NCBI RefSeq assembly: GCF_002160765.1
Contig: NZ_NFLF01000017.1
Coordinates: 1-64,000 of the forward strand
DNA length: 64,000 bases
Direction of reading: 5' to 3'
Origin: Lachnoclostridium sp. An138
GTDB taxonomy: Bacteria; Bacillota; Clostridia; Lachnospirales; Lachnospiraceae
Shown here: one piece after another, positions 1 to 7,765 of the stretch
Layout: the number at the start of each line of letters is the position of its first letter
Position numbering within the stretch: position 1 is the stretch's first letter
Program-made: the position numbers and the translations under genes
Notes under the pieces: generated by a model
What the model was told of the DNA's origin: nothing
The model's input: only the letters and a program-made list of their open reading frames with translations
The model's database searches: none

Positions 1-106
1 TCTGACATGATACAGCAAAGATGCAGGATTGAATCAAAAAGTTGAAGTTGGAGCGTTTTACTTCAATAATAGTAGAACGTGGTTTAAAAAGATAGCCGTT
101 GTATTA

Positions 107-340
107 TTAAGCGCTTACGGTGCAGGGAACAAAAAATGTGGTTATGAAGTTGTATGTGGAAAGCGTCACACCATTATCAAGCAGGCTGAAATGCTCCCAA
201 TCAGTACGCATGAGCTGACCCATGTTCAGTAGCAGGAGAACCGCCACGAACAAGAGCAGGAGCGTACCCACACAGAAGCGGTACACAAGGTTCTTGTCAC
301 TGGCTCTGATACGTTGCCCTTTAGCCCAAATAATTCGCAT
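107..340 (-). pseudogene. Truncated TcpA/Orf21-like conjugation ATPase (N-terminus only)
   Basis: The reading frame encodes 77 residues that resemble the start of the FtsK/TcpA coupling ATPase of Tn916-type elements: a basic N-terminus (GQRIRASDKNLVYRF), a membrane segment rich in Leu and Val at about residues 23-40, then an NMGQLMRTDWEHFSLL stretch. It then stops with two TAA codons, before any Walker motif. The start at 340 was chosen because a GGAG ribosome site lies 9 nt upstream. The full family protein is roughly 450 residues, so only the membrane anchor survives. The family match is from memory of Tn916 Orf21, not from a search. The gene cannot drive conjugation. Confidence 0.7.
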
Positions 341-365
341 ATACATTCGCTCCTTTCTAGGCATA

Positions 366-400
366 AAAAAACAGCTAATCATTACGACTAACTGTTTTTT
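366..400 (-). terminator. Hairpin terminator downstream of the SEC-C gene
   Basis: Inverted repeat AAAAAACAG...CTGTTTTTT, with a short loop and a T tract on the minus strand. It lies between the end of the SEC-C gene and the start of the truncated tcpA, so it separates the cargo transcript from the element remnant. It is nearly symmetric and could act in both directions. Confidence 0.6.
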
Positions 401-437
401 GCCAATACACTATTTACTTAATAAATTCTGTGACATA

Positions 438-1313
438 TCAAAAATAAGTAAAATTACATTTTTCTTTTAAGATTACTTGTAAATGATGATGTTCATAATA
501 CATTTTTGATTTACAACATTTTTTAAATTTTTTACCACTTCCACACATGCATAATTCATTTGCACCTTGCTTTTTTATATTTTCGTCACGTTTGAAAATT
601 TTATTGTCTTTAACTTCAAAAAGTTGAAAAAAATATATTTTTTGAGCAAGAAATTTATCAAGCATTGCATATTTTTCGATTTTGCTTCTGTTATTATCAG
701 CTAATTCCATAACACATCTCTTATCCTCTGGATTAGATACAAGAGCAACTGCATTTATTTCTTTTATTTCCAAAATATTTTCATATGCAATTTCGCCCCA
801 ATAAAGATTACCTTTGATATGAGGGCATGAAAGACTATTCATTGCCTTACCACATATACTACATTCCGACTTTGTTATAATATATTCTGAACTTGCAAAC
901 ATTCTATAAGGATATAATTTCTCGCACTCCCTTAATAGTTTATTTAAAAAGGGTAATTCAAGGCGTTTACTACGCACTACAAATTGACCAACTCCATATA
1001 TATCATCTAAACAATCTTGCAATTTGTTCCACGATTCCTTATAACTTTTACTTTGCAATAGAGAAAAGTAAATTGCTATGTTACTAAATATATGAAAATA
1101 AAGCTGGGCAATAAAAGTAGCATTTGCAAGTTTCTCATTCCTTGTATCTAAGGCTATCTGTTTCACCTTATCAAAAAATATCTTAGCTTGGTTGTATTCT
1201 TCAAATGCTTCGTCAAAATCCAAATTTTCTAGTTTATGCTTCTTCCTGTTTAGAAGATTTTTTATGCTAGAAACTTCTTTTAATGAATTGTGGCTAAAAA
1301 AATATTCCAACAT
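438..1313 (-). CDS. SEC-C metal-binding motif protein, function unknown
   Basis: This 291-residue protein ends with a SEC-C zinc motif (ELCMCGSGKKFKKCC at about residues 254-268), a motif also found at the SecA C-terminus. A second cysteine cluster (CSIC...CPH, about residues 153-166) may bind another metal. The N-terminal half is helical, with no recognisable enzyme motif. The gene follows a 162-residue membrane protein gene by 9 bp, so the two are almost certainly co-transcribed. Composition is very AT-rich compared with the chromosome beyond 5 kb, and the pair sits inside a conjugative-element scar, which points to transferred cargo. SEC-C proteins of this kind have no agreed function; a role in defence or stress is only a guess. 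Confidence 0.75.
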   Translation of the reverse strand: MLEYFFSHNSLKEVSSIKNLLNRKKHKLENLDFDEAFEEYNQAKIFFDKVKQIALDTRNEKLANATFIAQLYFHIFSNIAIYFSLLQSKSYKESWNKLQDCLDDIYGVGQFVVRSKRLELPFLNKLLRECEKLYPYRMFASSEYIITKSECSICGKAMNSLSCPHIKGNLYWGEIAYENILEIKEINAVALVSNPEDKRCVMELADNNRSKIEKYAMLDKFLAQKIYFFQLFEVKDNKIFKRDENIKKQGANELCMCGSGKKFKKCCKSKMYYEHHHLQVILKEKCNFTYF

Positions 1314-1322
1314 ATGCTTATC

Positions 1323-1811
1323 CTATAGATTATTGATATCTATTTTCTCAAAGTTTTCTTTAAACGCTTCTGCGCTTCCCTTATAATGAAGTTCTTTAAA
1401 ATCATCACCATGTTTTACCTTAAAAGTTATATCTACATCACAAGGCTCTTCTTCTCTACCTTTACGCTTTTGTATAATATAATCGCTCACTATGGCGATT
1501 GCTATTGGTAATAATATTTCTTTTGCAATAAAAATTAGAGGCATCCAAATGTCAAAAGAATGTAAAGAACGCACTTTAATATTATCATCAGCTAAGATAT
1601 CAATATTTTGTTCTAAATTTTTGCTTTTACAATATTTATAAAAAGATACTGCTTCATCAGCAAAATAAAAATCTTCATTGTATTTATAGGGCAGGATAAG
1701 AATATCAGAAGTTTCTATCTTTTTTTGACATTCTTCAGAAATACTATCTTTTTCATTATATTCTTGTAGGGGATATTCACTGCATCCAACAGCACTGTGT
1801 GTCATTTTCAT
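1323..1811 (-). CDS. Small membrane protein paired with the SEC-C gene
   Basis: I do not recognise this 162-residue protein. The N-terminal part contains SDILILPYKY and is rich in acidic and aromatic residues. One strong membrane segment follows at about residues 90-110 (IFIAKEILLPIAIAIVSDYII), then a basic stop (QKRKGRE). The C-terminal 40 residues look like a small beta/alpha unit (VDITFKV...YKGSAEAFKENF). A GAGG ribosome site precedes the ATG. It is the first gene of a two-gene AT-rich operon with the SEC-C protein. A short cytosolic tail of strands after one membrane segment recalls accessory proteins of some effector systems, but no family can be named. Confidence 0.65.
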   Translation of the reverse strand: MKMTHSAVGCSEYPLQEYNEKDSISEECQKKIETSDILILPYKYNEDFYFADEAVSFYKYCKSKNLEQNIDILADDNIKVRSLHSFDIWMPLIFIAKEILLPIAIAIVSDYIIQKRKGREEEPCDVDITFKVKHGDDFKELHYKGSAEAFKENFEKIDINNL

Positions 1812-1931
1812 CTAATTACCTCTTTTCTAATTATAATAAGAAAATTATATCATTTTTAATATCTCCCTACAACGAATATTACCAATAGCATATCGTTACC
1901 AAGACTTTGCCATATTATATAACACTTTTAC

Positions 1932-2099
1932 TTATTTACTAAGTCCTTTTTTTATATCTGCGGGCTGACCGCCTTTATTTTTCAGCACAATGTCGTCTGC
2001 CTTGATGTACCATTCCACATCTGCCCCTCGGTAGTTGACGTTTGCCACCGTGTCGGCAACAGGATTGATAAGCTCCACCTCGGCATTGTAATCTGTTCC
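1932..2099 (-). pseudogene. 3' fragment of a DUF961/YdcP-like element gene
   Basis: In the frame ending at the TAA of 1932-1934 the sequence reads DYNAEVELINPVADTVANV, then a GADVEWYIKADDIVL stretch and KKGLSK. This closely resembles the C-terminus of the Tn916 Orf22/Orf23 (DUF961, YdcP) proteins as I remember them. The N-terminal part is absent: upstream of about 2095 the sequence belongs to the SpaA-like gene in another frame. The piece therefore marks a deletion junction within the element. Confidence 0.7.
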
Positions 2100-3355
2100 T
2101 CGCTACCGTTTGCCTGCATATATGCACCGTCAAGAAGATAGCCGTCAGGAGCTTTCATTTCCTCAACGGTCAGCGTTCCTAAAGGAAGTACGTTTTTTCC
2201 GTCCTGTGTATAGAAGCTGTCCCCAGATACCTTGTATTCATCAGAAAGGCGGGAAATGTAATGGATAGTGCCGTCGCTGTCCTTTTCAGCGATTGTCTTT
2301 GTCACCCATGTTTTGGTAGGCTCGCTAGGAAGATTGTCAGCGGTATAGTGTCCCGCATAGAATTTCCATGTGAACTCCGCACCCTCTAGGGAAGCGTCGC
2401 CCTGTGGAGCGTCTTTCTGTGTTTCCATGTCAATCTTGAATAATTCAATCAAGGTGTCTGTGACCTTTGGCGTATCTGATACATTGAGTGTCGCTGTCTT
2501 GCCAGCTTCCACGTTTAAGGAATACACAGTGCTGTCCACTTTATAGCCAGCAGGAGCAGAAAGCTCTTTGATGTAGACTGTGCCAGCCTTTACTTCCACA
2601 ACATCAGTATTTCCGCTGTTATCAGTCGTAAGGGTGGCAAGCTGTTTCGTACAGTCCTTATCAGAATAGACACCATATGTCGCACCAGCGATAGAGTAAA
2701 GCCCGTTCCCGTCGGTAACGCTGGCATTACTGGAAGTCTTTTTCAATGTAGCATTTCCTACGGCAAGTTTCGCCCAAAACTGTCCAATGTCTTGCCCCTC
2801 GCCAGAGTAGATATAACCGCCACATTCATAGCGTCCCTTGTTCTCGCTGGCAAAGGCTTTTGCCCCAGCGTAAACCTCATCCTGTATAGCTTTAGGGATT
2901 TCATCATAGGAAGCTCTGACGTTATCGCATTGCCAGCCCAGATGAACACTCAATCTCTGCCATACGACGCACTGTTTCAAAAGGTAGATATGCTGACTGC
3001 TCAATCCGCTGTGGCTCTGCACATACTGATTGACATACTCGATTGAGAGGGCAACATCTGAAATCTGGTCGTAGCTCATGCGTGTGCTTGCGTCGGCTCT
3101 GGTCTTATAACCGTTGCGGAAGTTGGTATTAATATTCACGCAGAAAGCGTCCTCACCCTCAACGGTCATGTGTCCCTCATTGAATGTCGAACCAATAGAA
3201 CCGTCATTCATTACTTTTTCAACGATACCGACACGCTCGGCACTTTCTGTCCAGTATTGCTTCTCGGAAGCGTGGACTGCCGTTGTCGGCAAAGCGGTAA
3301 CGATAGTCGCAAAGGCAAGGAAGCCTGTGGCTAATCGCTTCAATATCTTTTTCAT
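1982..3355 (-). pseudogene. SpaA-like Cna-B surface protein, C-terminus lost
   Basis: The start at 3355 has an AGGAG site and begins a clear signal peptide (MKKILKRLATGFLAFATIV, cleaved after AVHA). An N-terminal thioester-like adhesin region with FCVN and QCVVWQR motifs follows, then at least two Cna-B/SpaA beta-sandwich repeats ending in E-box-like motifs (KELSAPAGYKVD and EEMKAPDGYLLD). A complete SpaA-type protein would continue to a sortase signal (LPxTG) and membrane anchor. Here the frame runs into the DUF961 fragment out of phase and ends 457 residues after the start without an anchor. It was probably a cargo adhesin of the conjugative element. The product might be secreted but should not be wall-anchored. 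Confidence 0.75.
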
Positions 3356-3390
3356 AGCTTTTAAAATTCTCCTTTCGTTTGGATATAGAA

Positions 3391-3416
3391 AAAGCCGTCC
3401 ATTTCTGAACGGCTGA
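3391..3416 (-). terminator. Hairpin plus T tract in the spaA-like leader
   Basis: AGCCGT and ACGGCT arms around a 10-nt loop are followed on the minus strand by TTTTT, about 36 bp before the SpaA start codon. It is either the terminator of a lost upstream gene or an attenuator in the spaA leader. Confidence 0.5.
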
Positions 3417-3433
3417 AAATAGAAAAGGAACAC

Positions 3434-3816
3434 CTGTCTGGGCTTTCCATAATCTACTTGCGATATTCAATTTTACAATTTGTGATACTGATATACTGTG
3501 GCAAGAAAAGGTATCTCTCTGCTGATTGACACCAATTTTTTATAAAATGACGATTTCTGACGAGTTAAGATAAAATCATAAAATCCGAGAAACGCCCATA
3601 AATAGGCACTTACGGCACTCTATGAAGTTAGACAAAAGCCACGCTGCGATAACAAGAGGTGAGTGCTAATAATTTTGTGAAAATTCTGTGAATTCCAAGT
3701 TTTTCTCGCTTCCACATGTTTCATATCCACTTTTCTTTTGTATTTTTCATATTTTTTAATCTGCTGCACCAGTCGAGAAGGGCTGACTGAAACTTGTGTT
3801 ATTGTCTACGGCATAT
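3434..3816. other. 383-bp AT-rich non-coding stretch
   Basis: No gene is visible between the Xre regulator gene and the SpaA leader hairpin. The sequence is AT-rich and probably carries the promoter of the spaA-like gene and old regulatory DNA of the conjugative element. No clear attachment site or long repeat was identified. Confidence 0.5.
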
Positions 3817-4410
3817 TTAGTTGGGGACAGGGCCAATTCCCAATGCTCCGATTAAAAAGAACAGTCCCAAAAATATAATCAAGAGAAGCGGTAAGGTAAT
3901 CGCCAATGCAAGCGTTTGGCCACATGATTTCCCTTTTACTTTTCTCCATATTCCGTTACATAGCAGAGCAATGAATCCCCCCATGCAAAACAACGGAAAA
4001 GCAACTCCGGCACCGGTAAAGATAATTGTATCTGCCTGCCACTGCATACTATCAATAAATAGAAGGAAAAACACAATAATGGATGTAACACCTAAAATCT
4101 GAAACACATTTTTGCGTTCTTGCTTACGCTGCAGTACCGCCACATTCAGAGTGTCTGTAATCACTTCTGCCGCTTCCTCTTTCTCAACTTGATTCGCTGC
4201 CATTCTTTCCGATTTCATAAGTTCAAGAACGCTGACTTCCAAAGCATTAGCCAATGGTTCTATCGTGTTAATATCAGGAAATCCTACCCCTCGTTCCCAT
4301 CGACTAACAGCTTTGTCGGTGACTTGTATTTTTAAAGCCAAATCAGCCTGCGTCATGTTTCTTTCTTTGCGGCACTTGGCTACAAAAGCCCCAAATTTAT
4401 GCGCGTCCAT
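3817..4410 (-). CDS. Xre-family regulator with C-terminal membrane domain
   Basis: The protein has 197 residues from the ATG at 4410, which is preceded by AAGGAGGTG. Residues 5-60 form a classic Cro/CI helix-turn-helix (MTQADLALKIQVTDKAVSRWERG). A charged linker follows, then three predicted membrane segments (FQILGVTSIIVFFLLFI, GAGVAFPLFCMGGFIALLC and LALAITLPLLLIIFLGLFFLI). Membrane-anchored Xre proteins of this layout are common in Firmicutes and are thought to link envelope signals to transcription. It lies at the edge of the element scar next to decayed genes, so its target is unknown. Confidence 0.8.
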   Translation of the reverse strand: MDAHKFGAFVAKCRKERNMTQADLALKIQVTDKAVSRWERGVGFPDINTIEPLANALEVSVLELMKSERMAANQVEKEEAAEVITDTLNVAVLQRKQERKNVFQILGVTSIIVFFLLFIDSMQWQADTIIFTGAGVAFPLFCMGGFIALLCNGIWRKVKGKSCGQTLALAITLPLLLIIFLGLFFLIGALGIGPVPN

Positions 4411-4483
4411 CTCTGCACCTCCTTGCTGCCAAACTATCATATCCATAAAAATTTGACAACCGATGCTTCATTTACAAAGCTGT

Positions 4484-4582
4484 CTACGATTCGTCGAGCG
4501 GCTTTTTTCCAACAGTATTATCATTTTCCAACTCAATCACATCTAAAATTCCACAGTTAAGAATTTCGCAGATATGAGCCGG
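4484..4582 (-). pseudogene. C-terminal remnant of a YozG-like HTH regulator
   Basis: A short frame after an in-frame stop reads HICEILNCGILDVIELEN and runs to a TAG. This matches the usual last helix and tail of small Xre/YozG regulators (ICExLNCxIxDVIE). The DNA-binding part is missing, so it is a relic. Confidence 0.6.
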
Positions 4583-4633
4583 CTATGCGGCGCGGCAGGC
4601 GCTTGCACCTGCCATGGGATGGTAAGCAGGAAA

Positions 4634-4871
4634 TTATATAATAGCCTGAAGAATATCATAAAATAATAGTTTGCTCTGAATATTCTTAAATACCGCCAAT
4701 AACTTCCCATTGGTTCTCAATCTGACAGCCTCATTCCAAATTCTGTTATACATTTCATTATCTGCTTTGTCTGCTTAATTCTTCTGCACAGTTTTTTAAA
4801 GAACCTGCTGCGCCAGGACCGCCATGAACTAAGACAGTTTTATACGGTGCCTTTCCATGCAGTTCAACCAT
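4634..4871 (-). pseudogene. Decayed alpha/beta-hydrolase gene
   Basis: An ATG at 4871 opens a frame with the hydrolase start KTVLVHGGPGAAGSLKNCAEELS, an oxyanion HGGPG motif, then stops at 4758. In another frame the piece MYNRIWNEAVRLRTNGKLL resembles a more C-terminal part of the same family (usually followed by a Pro-Val-x-x-Ile-His-Gly-Asp segment, absent here). The gene has therefore suffered a large internal deletion and a frameshift. The rest of the 470-bp gap between 4447 and 4916 holds only this and the HTH remnant. Confidence 0.6.
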
Positions 4872-4916
4872 TTTCATTTTTACCCCAATTATAATTTCCC
4901 CATTTTATGCTCTGTT

Positions 4917-5714
4917 TTATCTCTCGTTTGCAGACCCGCCGGCCGTGAATTCTGCCCGATATCCCTCTCCAAGGTATATCTCATAATCCGCATGGCTGCC
5001 ATAAGCATTCCGGAGCAGTCTCTCTATTTCCAAAAGACTGTCCATCAGATGCTGCCGCTTCTCCTCTGCCAGTTTTTCCACTCTGTAATCAAAAGCCTGA
5101 ATCCGAAGATAGAAGTCATACAGATCGGTTTCCAGATAATCCGCCGCTGTGAACTCATTCGCCTGAAACCAGGGCTCTTTCCGGAGTCTGCTGTAAAATT
5201 CCGGCGGCGGATTTCCATTTCGATAAGAAATGTAGATATCCAGACATTCCAGCTCCTCTTCCGACAGTATGCCGCTTAGAATTTCCTGTTTCACCTGTTC
5301 GCCCACAGCATCTAAGGAAAGATCCATCAGCTCCAGCGTGAGAGCCTGCCTGGCCGAGTACCGTTCAGAGCTTAAAAACCAGTGCCTGTCATGGTTGATC
5401 TTAAGCGTATGGTCTGTGATAGTCCAGAGTTCTTCCTCCCCATATCTGTTTGTAAAGGCTATATCCCAGTTATGGTAGGTTCCGGCGCGCTCTCCCGGCT
5501 GTCCCGCATTGCTGGACCGGTAATAAACCGTGTACATCCGGCTTTCATTTGTTTCAGAGGAAATCTGCTCCCAGTTTCCTTCCCCAAAAAAATCATTAAA
5601 ATCCGAGCGGAAGCGCAGAGGCCATGTCTGAAAATAATGATATATCAGAAAGCCCACAACGATGATAAGAACTACGATGGCTGCAGCCCCGGCTTTTTTC
5701 AGTGTCTTTTTCAT
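4917..5714 (-). CDS. Membrane-anchored protein of unknown function
   Basis: The protein has 265 residues from the ATG at 5714, which has AGGAGG 8 nt upstream. One N-terminal membrane segment (AAAIVVLIIVVGFLIYHYF, about residues 8-27) is followed by an outside domain rich in Trp, Tyr and Glu (FFGEGNWEQISSETNESRMYTVYY). The domain includes repeated DFYLRIQAF/ELECLDIYIS-like helices and ends in a charged tail. I do not recognise the family. It sits upstream of nothing obvious and downstream of the phosphoesterase gene on the same strand with a 66-bp gap, so co-transcription is possible. Confidence 0.6.
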   Translation of the reverse strand: MKKTLKKAGAAAIVVLIIVVGFLIYHYFQTWPLRFRSDFNDFFGEGNWEQISSETNESRMYTVYYRSSNAGQPGERAGTYHNWDIAFTNRYGEEELWTITDHTLKINHDRHWFLSSERYSARQALTLELMDLSLDAVGEQVKQEILSGILSEEELECLDIYISYRNGNPPPEFYSRLRKEPWFQANEFTAADYLETDLYDFYLRIQAFDYRVEKLAEEKRQHLMDSLLEIERLLRNAYGSHADYEIYLGEGYRAEFTAGGSANER

Positions 5715-5780
5715 GTCACATTTTCCTCCTGTAACTTTAGCATGGGTGTACAAGGGGCAATACGCCTTGGAATGCCTTCC

Positions 5781-6524
5781 CTAAACAATGCGGATCATCT
5801 GCTCATACAGCATCAGATCCTTCTCTGTCACGTTCCGGTTATCATGATAATGACCGAAAAACCATTTCCGGTACTGGCATTTCTGCCGGATTTCCTCCAG
5901 ATAATCCGTAAGCGTGTCCGGCTGATACAAAATTCCTCCGGCCAGCGCCTGTGTGGAGGACGCCGTACAATGTGTTACGATAAAATCGACCTGCCATCCG
6001 GCCCGCTCCAGATTTCTTCTTCCCTCTTCGAACTCTGCTTCATCCGGCATTTCTTCTTTCCACCAGGACACATGATTGACCCGGAACCAGGCTCCCGCCC
6101 TGCGCAGCGCCTGATATTTTTTTCTGAAATCCGGGTCGTCCGGATCAAGAATCCCTCCATGAATATCATGGCTTCTGGCGCCTCCGAAAGCAAAGAGCCG
6201 GATGCCGTCCAGCTCATATACCTGGCCCCGCATCAGATGAATCACATTCTCTTTGATATACTGAACCTTTCCGCCATGCCATTCCTCCACCGGCAGCTCC
6301 GCCAGCATATCGTAATTTTCATGGTTTCCGTCCACCCACAGAAGGGTAAAAGGCTTCTCAGAAAGCCATTTCCGCTGCCATTCCTGCTCCTTTGAGCGGT
6401 CCCAGTAGCCAAAGTCGCCGCATACAATGACAAAATCCTCTCTTGTCATCTTTTTCTGCTCCGGAAAATTCTCTGTGCTGAACCGCCGGTAATCTCCGTG
6501 GCAGTCACCGGTAATATAAATCAA
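5781..6524 (-). CDS. Calcineurin-like metallophosphoesterase
   Basis: The 247-residue protein carries the metal-binding motifs of the family in order: DCHGD near residue 7 (D-x-H), GDFGYWD at about 36, GNHENYD at about 66, THC at about 184 and GHYHDN at about 223. It should hydrolyse a phosphomonoester or diester in the cytosol; the substrate is unknown. The start is a TTG at 6522-6524 behind a run of G residues that may act as the ribosome site, since no ATG is available near the first motif. It lies in a minus-strand run after DUF503 and GNAT genes. Confidence 0.8.
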   Translation of the reverse strand: MIYITGDCHGDYRRFSTENFPEQKKMTREDFVIVCGDFGYWDRSKEQEWQRKWLSEKPFTLLWVDGNHENYDMLAELPVEEWHGGKVQYIKENVIHLMRGQVYELDGIRLFAFGGARSHDIHGGILDPDDPDFRKKYQALRRAGAWFRVNHVSWWKEEMPDEAEFEEGRRNLERAGWQVDFIVTHCTASSTQALAGGILYQPDTLTDYLEEIRQKCQYRKWFFGHYHDNRNVTEKDLMLYEQMIRIV

Positions 6525-6544
6525 CGAGATCCCCCCCCTATACT

Positions 6545-6832
6545 CTATCTGAGTTCTCTTTCCACGGAAATGATCTCCGCCTCTGTATTGCTCTCTACAA
6601 AAGACAGAATATCCTCCATCATGCTGTCCGCCTGAGCGCTGTGCGCCACGATAGACGCAATGCCAATCACAATCGTCTGGTGGACATCCTGCTCTCCGGT
6701 TTCAGCCGCCGATACCTGATACCGGTTTCTGATTTTCCCCAGAAGGCTCTTCACTACCATTCTCTTTTCCTTCAGAGAATGAACCCACGGGGCATAAAGT
6801 TTGATCTCCATTGCTTCAACTCTAAAATTCAT
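6545..6832 (-). CDS. DUF503 (YlxP-like) protein
   Basis: The protein has 95 residues with the DUF503 hallmark HSLKEKRMVVKSLLGKIRNRYQVS, followed by AETGEQD and a beta-alpha C-terminus ending VERELR. Bacillus YlxP, encoded in the nusA-infB-rbfA operon, belongs to this family and is linked to ribosome maturation. Here the gene is instead coupled to a GNAT gene: its ATG overlaps the upstream stop codon (ATGA), so translation is probably coupled. Confidence 0.8.
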   Translation of the reverse strand: MNFRVEAMEIKLYAPWVHSLKEKRMVVKSLLGKIRNRYQVSAAETGEQDVHQTIVIGIASIVAHSAQADSMMEDILSFVESNTEAEIISVERELR

Positions 6833-7236
6833 CTGCCTGCTCCATTCCCGTTCTTTTTGTCAATCATATAAGACTGCAGGCTTCTCTGACACCCGTTCTT
6901 TTCATAAAAGCCTTCCAATCCGGGCTGCGCACCGAAATACAGCATAGTCGGAGTATATTCCTTCGCAAGCTGAAGCAGCCTGCTTCCGATTCCTTTTTTC
7001 TGATACTCCGGAAGCACCAGCAGTTCCGTAATCGTCCCAAAATAACAGCCATCTGTAAGAATCCGAAGACAGCCTGTAAGCGTGCTGCTATCATAGGCGG
7101 TTATATTTATTGTTTTTGACAATGCTTTCTCTGTCTTTTCTATATCATAATTTCCCGGCCATATCCTGTTGACAAACGAGACAAAGGCCTGCGCGCCGAG
7201 ATTGCAGTCATCTACTTTATATTCTATTTCTCCCAT
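6829..7236 (-). CDS. GNAT-family N-acetyltransferase
   Basis: The protein has 135 residues with the acetyl-CoA loop LLVLPEYQKKGIGSRLLQLA (Q/R-x-x-G-x-G/A pattern, about residues 75-94), preceded by the beta-strand region GCLRILTDGCYFGTITEL. The C-terminal FYEKNGCQRS is the usual last helix and strand. The substrate cannot be inferred. It overlaps the DUF503 gene by 4 bp and probably starts that short operon. Confidence 0.8.
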   Translation of the reverse strand: MGEIEYKVDDCNLGAQAFVSFVNRIWPGNYDIEKTEKALSKTINITAYDSSTLTGCLRILTDGCYFGTITELLVLPEYQKKGIGSRLLQLAKEYTPTMLYFGAQPGLEGFYEKNGCQRSLQSYMIDKKNGNGAGR

Positions 7237-7343
7237 TCTTCTCTGTCATTCCTCTGCGTTATTTTCAAATTAAGTATCGCTTTCCAATTTGCCATTTTGT
7301 TTTTACATTTATTGAACAAATGCTTAAAAACAATATATTTGTT

Positions 7344-7637
7344 TTAGGGGAGATTTCCACTCCTCCGTTTTTCTTCATCTAAGCTTTTACCACAGTATTT
7401 ACAATAATGCAATCCTGGCATATCATGACCACAATAAGGGCATCTCCAGTTTTTAACAACATAGATAACCCAAAAAAGTAAACTAATAGCATCACATACA
7501 ACTATCATAAACCCTAAAAGAAAATTAATGGTAAAAATCCATATTCCAATGCCACATATCACAAACATGATAAGCAACCATGCGTATATTATCTTTACCT
7601 TCGTGCTCATTGTCACTTGCTTTTTCGGATGTATCAT
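7344..7637 (-). CDS. Small membrane protein with C-terminal zinc ribbon
   Basis: The protein has 97 residues. Two membrane segments (about residues 16-36 and 38-60) are followed by a cytosolic CPYCGHDMPGLHYCKYCGKSL, a four-cysteine zinc ribbon of the zinc-ribbon_2 type. No partner is evident. The first ATG at 7637 was kept because AAAGGCGGGG precedes it; an internal ATG at 7610 is possible. Its function is unknown. Confidence 0.6.
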   Translation of the reverse strand: MIHPKKQVTMSTKVKIIYAWLLIMFVICGIGIWIFTINFLLGFMIVVCDAISLLFWVIYVVKNWRCPYCGHDMPGLHYCKYCGKSLDEEKRRSGNLP

Positions 7638-7765
7638 AATAAGCCCCGCCTTTAGGATGAAGCAAACGAATTCCCATATAAATATAAAAAAATCCGGATT
7701 TCCGATTCGTATAATTCCCTTTAAATCTCTTAAATTTCCTTATAAATGTCAATTAACAGACCAGA

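Noticed and set aside
1-232. Small plus-strand protein of 67 residues near the left edge
   Set aside because: It overlaps the tcpA-like remnant on the other strand, lacks a ribosome site, and the translation is not recognisable.
5382-6395. 337-codon plus-strand open frame
   Set aside because: It overlaps two minus-strand genes with good starts and motifs; its translation has no recognisable domain.
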